Position numbers and translations under genes: made by a program | Notes under the pieces: model-generated | Database searches by the model: none | Seen by the model: only the letters and a program-made list of their open reading frames with translations | Told to the model about the DNA's origin: nothing | Assembly: GCA_002483865.1 (NCBI GenBank) | Contig: DLIT01000124.1 | Span: forward strand, 5,330-11,077 | Direction: 5' to 3' | Length of the DNA: 5,748 bases | Source of the DNA: Brevundimonas sp. UBA7635 | GTDB taxonomy: Bacteria > Pseudomonadota > Alphaproteobacteria > Caulobacterales > Caulobacteraceae | In this document: in pieces, positions 1-5,058 of the stretch | How the letters are laid out: each line of letters opens with the position of its first letter | How positions within the stretch are numbered: the first letter of the stretch is position 1

Positions 1-468
1 ATCGGAGCCGTGGCAACTGGCGCAGGAGGGGATACCCCGCGCCGCATCGCCCCGGGTCCAGATCAAGGGCCTGACAGTCTCCGAGGCTTGATCGGTGTGA
101 GGCGCGGGCATGGCGGCATAGTAGGCCGCGACGCGGTTCCGGTCCTGTTGGCTCAAACTGCGCGCTATCGGCGTCATGACAGGGTCGGCGCGCAGGCCGC
201 TGGCATAGTCCTCCATCTGCTTTTGCAGATAGCCCAGATCCTGCCCGGCCAGCCGCGGTACGGATATGCCGTCGCCGCCGCCGTCCAGCCCGTGGCAGGT
301 AAAGCAGGCGTTTGCGGCTCCTCCGGCTCCGCCGCCCATGGCGATGACTTCGCCTGTTGCGGACAGCCGCTGGTCTGTTGTTCCGTACGAAGTATCGCAA
401 CCGGCCAAGCCCAGTAGGACAGGCCACAGAAGTGATCGCAGCAGGGAGGCAGGGGCAAGGTTTGGCAC
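1..468 (-). CDS. Diheme c4-like cytochrome c, predicted lipoprotein (partial, C-terminus beyond left edge)
   Basis: This is a periplasmic electron carrier, probably a donor to the oxidase encoded divergently beside it. The visible 156 residues begin at a GTG codon (466-468). An in-frame TGA at 475-477 rules out a longer protein, and an overlapping ATG at 470-472 is in the wrong frame. The N-terminus reads as a lipoprotein signal: a hydrophobic stretch ending LGLAGC, with lipobox Cys24 followed by Asp25. Heme site 1 is CFTCHG (Cys55, Cys58, His59), with Met98 in DPVMTPIA as the likely sixth ligand, followed by a helix ending RNRVAAYYAAM. Heme site 2 is CASCHG (Cys149, Cys152, His153), just before the window edge. 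The roughly 94-residue spacing between heme motifs and the MTP-type Met ligand are typical of the c4 family. Asp at +2 favours inner-membrane retention under the enterobacterial Lol rule, which may not hold in this lineage. The c4-like class is firm; the exact partner is inferred from context. Confidence 0.88.
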   Translation of the reverse strand, partial: MPNLAPASLLRSLLWPVLLGLAGCDTSYGTTDQRLSATGEVIAMGGGAGGAANACFTCHGLDGGGDGISVPRLAGQDLGYLQKQMEDYASGLRADPVMTPIARSLSQQDRNRVAAYYAAMPAPHTDQASETVRPLIWTRGDAARGIPSCASCHGSD

Positions 469-588
469 ATTGTTTCAATCCGGTGCGTCCAATGGAGTTC
501 CTTTAGGACCGCCTCGGAACCATCACGGGGCGCAAGGGATTGCCTATGGGTCGCCGGAAAAAAGGACCAATGCCGCCATGATCCGCCC
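469..588. promoter_or_regulatory. Divergent intergenic promoter region between c4-like cytochrome and oxidase operon
   Basis: This 120-bp spacer lies between two divergently transcribed cytochrome genes, so it should carry the promoters for both. I could not pick out convincing -35/-10 pairs or a clean FNR/FixK box. A small palindrome, ATTG-TTT-CAAT (469-479), abuts the GTG start of the minus-strand gene and could equally be chance. An AAAGGA Shine-Dalgarno-like motif sits at 561-566. The promoter role is inferred from gene orientation only. Confidence 0.45.
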
Positions 589-963
589 ATGCGATTTCTA
601 AGCGCCGTTACACTGACGGTGCCGGTCGTACTGGCATCCTGCGCGGAGCCTGAATATCCGCGACGCACGGTGGCGGGAGCCGATGCGGCGCGCGGGTTGG
701 AACTGGTGCGCGAAACGGGATGCGCGGCCTGTCACGATATCCCGCAGGTCCGCTGGCCAAAGGGGCGCAGCGGCCCGCCGCTGGCCGGAATAGGCACACG
801 GCCCCTGATTGCGGGGCGCATACCCAACCAGCCCGATGCCATGGTGGCCTTCATTCAGGATGCGCCGTCTCTGGTTCCCGGTACCGCTATGCCCACCATG
901 CCCTTGAACGACCGTCAGGCGCGTGACGTCGCGGCCTTTCTCTATACCTTGGATGACGACTGA
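589..963 (+). CDS. Monoheme cytochrome c lipoprotein, first gene of the oxidase operon
   Basis: This is a 124-residue class I cytochrome c, probably tethered to the membrane on the periplasmic side and passing electrons to or from the oxidase. Residues 1-18 form a short lipoprotein signal (VVLASC lipobox, Cys18). The heme motif is CAACH (Cys45, Cys48, His49). The likely distal ligand is Met101 in GTAMPTM, with Met104 as a less likely alternative. The protein ends in the usual C-terminal helix (ARDVAAFLYTL). ATG 589 is the only in-frame start that keeps the signal peptide. The best ribosome-binding motif (AAAGGA, 561-566) is 22 nt away and better placed for an out-of-frame ATG at 578. The stop codon overlaps the start of the subunit II gene by one base (TGATG), indicating co-translation. 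The cytochrome domain matches that of the downstream subunit II motif by motif. It could be an accessory oxidase subunit or a mobile donor; sequence alone does not decide. Confidence 0.88.
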   Translation: MRFLSAVTLTVPVVLASCAEPEYPRRTVAGADAARGLELVRETGCAACHDIPQVRWPKGRSGPPLAGIGTRPLIAGRIPNQPDAMVAFIQDAPSLVPGTAMPTMPLNDRQARDVAAFLYTLDDD

Positions 964-1898
964 TGGATTTCCGCAGCGGATGGCCGCCTCCTGTTCTGGA
1001 CCCTGCAGGGCCGTTTGCCGGTCCGCTGACGACGGTCGCCTGGGTGCTGTTTGTGATGGGGCTGGCGGTCTTTCTGATCGTGGTGGCGGTGCTGGGTGTG
1101 GCCCTGTTCGGACCGCCGCGCTTCAGGCGATCACTACAGACCGAACGCTTGGTCTGGATCGGCGGTATTGCCTTTCCCGTTGTCGTGCTCAGCGCGCTTT
1201 TGGTCTACGGACTGGCGACCACGGCCCGCTTGTCCGACGCCGCAGACGAGGGCGAAATGCGGGTTCGGGTCACCGGTGAGATGTGGTGGTGGCGCGTGGC
1301 CTATCTGGACACCGAAGGGCGCGAAGCCATTCAGGATGCCAATGAAGTCCATATCCCCACGGGCCAGCCGGTCGTCATCGAACTGGAAAGTGCGGATGTG
1401 ATCCATAGTCTGTGGATTCCACGTCTGGGCGGCAAAACAGACATGATCCCCGGACGGCGAAACTTCATGCGTATTCAAGCCGATACGCCGGGGGTCTATG
1501 CGGGACAATGCGCGGAATACTGCGGCGGCCCTCATGCGCTTATGGGGTTGGTCGTCATTGCCCATACACCAGAAGACTATGACGTCTGGCGCGCCAGACA
1601 GGCGCAGCCTGCTCCGCTGTCCAGCCTTCCGGGTGCTCAGACTTTCACCGCCGCAGGGTGCGGTGCCTGTCACACCATACGGGGCACCTCGGCCAATGGT
1701 CTGGCAGGACCGGACCTGACACACGTCGGCTCCAGACGGACACTGGGCGCGGGCATACTCCCCAATAATCAGGGCACGATGGCGGGCTGGATTTCGGATA
1801 GTCAGGCGATCAAGCCCGGTAACCGGATGCCCTCCTATCCGGTGCTGACCGGCCAGGAACTGCGGGACGTTGCGGCCTATCTGGACAGCCTGAAATGA
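963..1898 (+). CDS. ctaC: Cytochrome c oxidase subunit II with fused C-terminal cytochrome c domain (caa3-type)
   Basis: Subunit II of a heme-copper oxygen reductase; it accepts electrons at its own heme c and passes them through the binuclear CuA centre to subunit I. In its 311 residues there are two predicted membrane helices (about 22-49 and 64-88), then the aromatic stretch EMWWWRV (106-112) typical of subunit II electron entry. The periplasmic cupredoxin domain follows with a complete CuA set: His148 (VIHSLWIP), Cys183, Glu185, Cys187, His191 and Met194 (QCAEYCGGPHALM). After a short Pro/Ala linker comes a cytochrome c domain, residues about 222-311, with CGACH (Cys233, Cys236, His237) and the likely Met ligand Met289 (GNRMPSYP). 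Intact CuA residues mean a cytochrome c rather than quinol oxidase. There is no obvious separate cleavable signal peptide; the first helix starts near residue 22. The start overlaps the upstream stop by 1 nt and the end overlaps the next gene by 4 nt (ATGA). Confidence 0.96.
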   Translation: MDFRSGWPPPVLDPAGPFAGPLTTVAWVLFVMGLAVFLIVVAVLGVALFGPPRFRRSLQTERLVWIGGIAFPVVVLSALLVYGLATTARLSDAADEGEMRVRVTGEMWWWRVAYLDTEGREAIQDANEVHIPTGQPVVIELESADVIHSLWIPRLGGKTDMIPGRRNFMRIQADTPGVYAGQCAEYCGGPHALMGLVVIAHTPEDYDVWRARQAQPAPLSSLPGAQTFTAAGCGACHTIRGTSANGLAGPDLTHVGSRRTLGAGILPNNQGTMAGWISDSQAIKPGNRMPSYPVLTGQELRDVAAYLDSLK

Positions 1899-4441
1899 CG
1901 TCGGAAACCGGCTTCGACGTGCGCAAGTATGACCGCCTGCCGACCGAGGAGCCGCGTCCCGAGGGCGAGCTGGAACAGCTGGAGGCCGCCTGGTGCGGGC
2001 CGCGCCGGCCGGGTGAATGGCTTACGGCGGTCAACAACAACATCATCGGCGTCTATTATGTTGGCGCGGCCATGCTGTTCTTTGTGCTGGCCGGGGTGCT
2101 GGCCCTGCTGATGCGGACCCAGCTGGCCCTGCCGATGACCGGCTTCCTGCCCCAAGAGACCTACAACCAGATCTTCACCATGCACGGCACGGTGATGATG
2201 TTCCTGTTCGCCGTGCCCGCGGTTGAGGCCCTGGGCGTGCTGCTGCTGCCCCAGATGCTGGGCGCGCGCGACCTGCCGTTTCCCCGGCTGGGGGCCTATG
2301 CCTTCTGGGCCTATCTGATCGGCGGCCTGGCCTTCTTCTGCTCACTGTTCTTTGGCCTGGCTCCGGATGGGGGCTGGTTCATGTATCCGCCCCTGACCGG
2401 CATGACCTATTCGCCTGGCATCAACGCGGACTTCTGGCTGCTGGGCATCGGCTTCATCGAGATCTCGGCCATTGCCGGGGCCATCGAGATCATCGTCGGC
2501 GTGCTGAAGACCCGCGCGCCTGGCATGACCCTGGACAAGCTGCCGATCTTCGCCTGGGCCATGCTGATCTTTGCCTGCATGATCATCATCGCCTTTCCCT
2601 CGATCATCCTGGCGACCCTGTTGCTCGAGCTGGAACGAGCCCTGAGCTGGCCGTTCTTTGATCCGCTGAAGGGCGGGGACCCGGTCCTGTGGCAGCACCT
2701 GTTCTGGTTCTTTGGCCACCCGGAGGTCTACATCATCTTCCTGCCCGCGGCAGGGGCCATGTCGACCATCATCCCGGCCATGGCCCAGACCCGGCTGGTC
2801 GGGCATTCCCTGGTGGTCATGGCCATGCTGGCGACGGGGTTCATCAGCTTTGGCGTCTGGGCCCACCACATGTTCACCACGGGCATGCCCCAGATCAGCA
2901 TCAACTACTTCAGCGCGGCCTCCATGGCGGTCAGCGTGCCCGCCGGGGTCCAGGTCTTTGCCTGGATCGCCACCATAGCAGCAGGGCGAATGCGGTTCTC
3001 GACGCCCGGCCTGTTTGCGGTCGGAGGCCTGGTGATCTTTGTCATGGGCGGGCTGTCGGGCGTCATGGTGGCCATGGTGCCGTTCGACCTGCAGGCCCAC
3101 GACAGCTACTTCATCGTCGCCCACCTGCACTATGTCCTGATCGGCGGCATGGTGTTCCCGCTGTTTGCGGCCATCTACTACTGGCTGCCGATGTCCAGCG
3201 CCCGGCCGCTGAGCGAGCGTTGGGGCAGGTGGATCTTCTGGCTGATGTTTGCCGGGCACAACATCGCCTTCCTTCCCATGCACCTGACCGGACTGATGGG
3301 CATGCCGCGGCGGGTCTATACCTATCTGCCGGGGCGCGGCTGGGACGTGACCAACTTTATTTCCACGGTCGGGGCCTTCCTGTTCGGCCTGGCGGTCCTT
3401 CTGTGGGTGATCGACATGGTCCGCAACTTCCGCCCCTTCGGCGCGCGCGAGGCGGGCAATATCCATGACGGGCCCGGGCTGGAATGGCTGCCCAGCGGCT
3501 ATTATTCGATCCGCTCCATTCCCGTGGTCCGCAGCCTCTATCCCTTATGGGAAAACAAAAGTCTGTCGCGCGAGGTAGAGGAGGGGCGCTGGTTCCTGCC
3601 GGGGGCAGAGGGCGGCGAGCGCCAGACCCTGGTCACCAGCCCGCTGAATGCCGAGCCGCAGTATGTCCTGCGGATCCCGCGCCCGTCGCCTTGGCACGTG
3701 TTCGGTGCGGTGTTCACGGCCGGCTTCTTCCTGATCCTGACCATCCAGGCCTATGTCCCGGCGATTATCAGCGGGGTGCTGGCCGTGTTCTGCATCATGC
3801 GCTGGTGCTGGACCCTGGACACGCCCCATGCCCGCAAGACCACGGATATTGGCGCGGGGATCCGTCTGCCCAACTATGTCTCGGGTTCCGCCAGCCATGG
3901 TTGGTGGGCCATGGTGATCGTGCTGATCGTCAGCGGCATGGTCGGCCTGCTGGCAGGCTTCTCCTACATCTTCCTGTGGAGCCGACGGCCCGATTTCTGG
4001 CAGTCGCCGCCGGACATTGTGTCGATGATGGTGACACTCGGACTTCTGACCCTGAGCGGTTTGGGTGCCATGGCCGCGCCGCGCCTGCTGCGGCAAGCCA
4101 GGCGTGGAGCAGAGTCCCTGGCCACGTTGCTGCTCGTCTTGACGGCTGTGGCCGTGACGGTCGCCATGGGGCTGGAGTTTTACGCCTGGATCGTCACAGG
4201 TCTCAGACCGGATGAAACGAGCCAGGGAGCGACCGTATTCGCCCTGTTGGCGTGGTCGAGCACTTTCGCTGCGATTTCCATGCTGATGGGGCTGTATATC
4301 CTGCTGCGTCGACTGTTCGGCCGCTTGGCAGCACAACGGCCGTCAACCGTCGATATGATTGGGCTTTTTATGGCCTATACCAGCGCCCAGGCTGTTGTTT
4401 CGATTCTGCTTATCAGGCTGTTTCCGGGGGGAGGAGGGTGA
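1895..4441 (+). CDS. ctaD: Fused cytochrome c oxidase subunit I/III (A-type heme-copper oxygen reductase)
   Basis: This is the catalytic subunit reducing O2 to water at a heme/CuB site in the inner membrane. In its 848 residues, about 45-510 form the 12-helix subunit I core. Low-spin heme ligands are His97 (MHGTVMMF) and His412; the high-spin ligand is His410 (VAHLHY). CuB ligands are His275, His324 and His325, with cross-link Tyr279 in GHPEVY and Glu277 as the E286 equivalent. The Mg site has His402-Asp403, and the propionate-region arginines are Arg472-Arg473 (GMPRR). After a hydrophilic linker (about 511-597) a subunit III-like region with about seven hydrophobic segments follows (about 598-844), starting SPWHVFGAV. 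Such I/III fusions are known, for example in Thermus caa3. Oddities: the K-channel Lys is Gln353 and D-channel Asn positions are Val115, Gly133 and Glu198. In the III-like part the usual Ser-Glu helix motif reads Ser680-Gly681. Codon use becomes less GC-biased from about 4030 on. Hemes and pumping ability cannot be fixed from sequence alone. Confidence 0.96.
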   Translation: MTSETGFDVRKYDRLPTEEPRPEGELEQLEAAWCGPRRPGEWLTAVNNNIIGVYYVGAAMLFFVLAGVLALLMRTQLALPMTGFLPQETYNQIFTMHGTVMMFLFAVPAVEALGVLLLPQMLGARDLPFPRLGAYAFWAYLIGGLAFFCSLFFGLAPDGGWFMYPPLTGMTYSPGINADFWLLGIGFIEISAIAGAIEIIVGVLKTRAPGMTLDKLPIFAWAMLIFACMIIIAFPSIILATLLLELERALSWPFFDPLKGGDPVLWQHLFWFFGHPEVYIIFLPAAGAMSTIIPAMAQTRLVGHSLVVMAMLATGFISFGVWAHHMFTTGMPQISINYFSAASMAVSVPAGVQVFAWIATIAAGRMRFSTPGLFAVGGLVIFVMGGLSGVMVAMVPFDLQAHDSYFIVAHLHYVLIGGMVFPLFAAIYYWLPMSSARPLSERWGRWIFWLMFAGHNIAFLPMHLTGLMGMPRRVYTYLPGRGWDVTNFISTVGAFLFGLAVLLWVIDMVRNFRPFGAREAGNIHDGPGLEWLPSGYYSIRSIPVVRSLYPLWENKSLSREVEEGRWFLPGAEGGERQTLVTSPLNAEPQYVLRIPRPSPWHVFGAVFTAGFFLILTIQAYVPAIISGVLAVFCIMRWCWTLDTPHARKTTDIGAGIRLPNYVSGSASHGWWAMVIVLIVSGMVGLLAGFSYIFLWSRRPDFWQSPPDIVSMMVTLGLLTLSGLGAMAAPRLLRQARRGAESLATLLLVLTAVAVTVAMGLEFYAWIVTGLRPDETSQGATVFALLAWSSTFAAISMLMGLYILLRRLFGRLAAQRPSTVDMIGLFMAYTSAQAVVSILLIRLFPGGGG
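3686..4438 (+). other. Subunit III-like (CtaE-like) domain within the fused oxidase gene
   Basis: This part of the fused gene encodes residues about 598-848. It has about seven hydrophobic segments, near residues 601-618, 620-638, 669-696, 706-728, 741-769, 782-806 and 818-844, the helix count expected of subunit III. The entry motif SPWH resembles the SPWP start of stand-alone subunit III proteins. The protein finishes in a short Gly tail. The Glu normally seen in the FxxSE motif of subunit III is replaced by Gly681. The assignment rests on position, topology and the entry motif; residue conservation with ordinary CtaE is low by eye. Confidence 0.7.
4426..4437 (+). promoter_or_regulatory. 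Purine-rich Shine-Dalgarno region for the 98-residue membrane protein
   Basis: A G-rich run followed by GAGGAGG lies immediately before GTG 4438. Its 5' part (GAGG at 4431-4434) is 3 nt from the GTG, which is short. The AGGAGG core (4432-4437) is 18 nt from the next in-frame start, ATG 4456, which is long. It therefore supports initiation here but does not settle the start on spacing alone. It also encodes the terminal Gly residues of the fused subunit. Confidence 0.5.
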
Positions 4442-4734
4442 GACGTTGGCTTGCCATGCTCTTTGGCCTTCTGGTTTGGGCCGTCCACTTTCTGGGTCTC
4501 TATGTGATTTCCAGTGCCGCTGACGTTTGGTCAACCGCCGATAGCCAATTGTCCCGCTGGATTGGCTTGGCCTTCAGCCTAGCTTGTCTGCTAATCGTAG
4601 TGGTCTTGATGACCATCCTGACGCGTCGGTCGGTTGAGGATGAAGTCGGCAAATGGGAACGTCGGGTCGCTGTCACTGGTGCGATGGTGGCCGTCGTTGC
4701 CATCCTTTGGCAAATGGCTCCGCTGGCTTTCTGA
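4438..4734 (+). CDS. Small membrane protein with about three helices, candidate oxidase subunit IV or assembly partner
   Basis: I do not recognise a named family for this 98-residue protein. The chosen start is GTG 4438, which overlaps the upstream stop by 4 nt (GTGA). It leaves an N-terminal RR pair before the first helix, giving a cytoplasmic N-terminus by the positive-inside rule. ATG 4456 is the alternative and would shorten the protein by six residues. Hydrophobic segments lie at about 5-27 (containing WAVHFLGLYV), 38-60 and 75-95. A charged loop (RRSVEDEVGKWERR, about 62-75) separates the last two. It is the last gene of a tightly overlapping oxidase operon. Size and topology resemble bacterial oxidase subunit IV proteins (CtaF/CyoD class), but no signature motif confirms that. 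A role as a structural subunit or assembly helper is inferred from position. The coding call is strong because of the overlap, the purine-rich upstream region and the membrane pattern. Confidence 0.75.
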   Translation: MRRWLAMLFGLLVWAVHFLGLYVISSAADVWSTADSQLSRWIGLAFSLACLLIVVVLMTILTRRSVEDEVGKWERRVAVTGAMVAVVAILWQMAPLAF

Positions 4735-5058
4735 AGACCGATATGTCGAGGCGAAAGCGCGCCCTAAGCCCTGCACTAAATTTCGCTTACTGCCGTCCAC
4801 GAGGCACCGGGAATCCCGGAGGCATTGGATGTTCTACGTCACTGGCGTGAGACTGTCAGCGTGGCGTGCCGTGTGCGACGTGAAGTTAGAATGTTTCTCG
4901 ATGGTGATCTTGCGGCTTCGTTTTGGCTCACCGGAGGGTGCCCAGCCAGCTCCGATTTAAGCAGTGGCCGCCGCCACGAACATGAATTATTTCGCATAAT
5001 ATATCTTAGGCGTAACACGTCCCATCTTCCCGGCCGGGCTACTCAGCTCTTCGACTAC
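4735..5058. other. Intergenic region between convergent genes, no credible gene seen
   Basis: This 324-bp region lies between the end of the oxidase operon and the end of the minus-strand hydrolase. The open frames crossing it lack recognisable motifs, and one of them runs into the antisense of the hydrolase. It holds a weak inverted repeat (AGGCGAAA 4749-4756 with TTTCGCTT 4781-4788, 24-nt loop, one G-T pair). It also has a compact CCGGG-AAT-CCCGG hairpin (4807-4819), a CCCGGCCGGG palindrome near 5028-5037 and a markedly AT-rich patch at 4981-5008. No hairpin is followed by a T tract. I see no tRNA T-loop or other RNA gene. Termination of both convergent transcripts must occur here or nearby. 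Confidence 0.6.
4807..4819. terminator. Weak hairpin, possible terminator element
   Basis: Perfect 5-bp GC arms (CCGGG and CCCGG) flank an AAT loop, 72 nt after the oxidase operon stop. No U-run follows on either strand, so it does not qualify as a classic intrinsic terminator. It is listed only because transcripts converge here. Confidence 0.2.

Noticed and set aside
10..417. Plus-strand open frame of 135 codons at the left edge
   Set aside because: It is antisense to the diheme cytochrome, whose two CxxCH motifs, Met ligand and lipobox are all in the minus-strand frame.
469..479. ATTG-TTT-CAAT palindrome as a regulator (FNR/FixK-like) site
   Set aside because: The arms are only four bases and do not match the TTGAT-N4-ATCAA consensus; it also sits in the ribosome-binding region rather than at a promoter.
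174..668. Minus-strand open frame covering the c4-like cytochrome start and part of the next gene
   Set aside because: It is in a different frame from the heme motifs, has no recognisable domain and spans the divergent promoter; the ATG at 470-472 only overlaps the true GTG start by chance.
2342..3466. Long minus-strand open frame (374 codons) opposite the oxidase subunit I gene
   Set aside because: It is low-complexity, rich in His, Asp, Gly and Arg, and lacks any domain. It is the antisense shadow of a gene whose catalytic residues are all present on the plus strand.
4252..4437. Longer version of the small membrane protein starting at 4252
   Set aside because: The extra 62 residues lie wholly inside the oxidase gene and are not membrane-like; GTG 4438, with its overlap and purine-rich upstream region, explains the real start.
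4749..4788. Inverted repeat AGGCGAAA / TTTCGCTT as operon terminator
   Set aside because: The loop is 24 nt, one pair is a G-T wobble and no T tract follows, so it could easily be chance.
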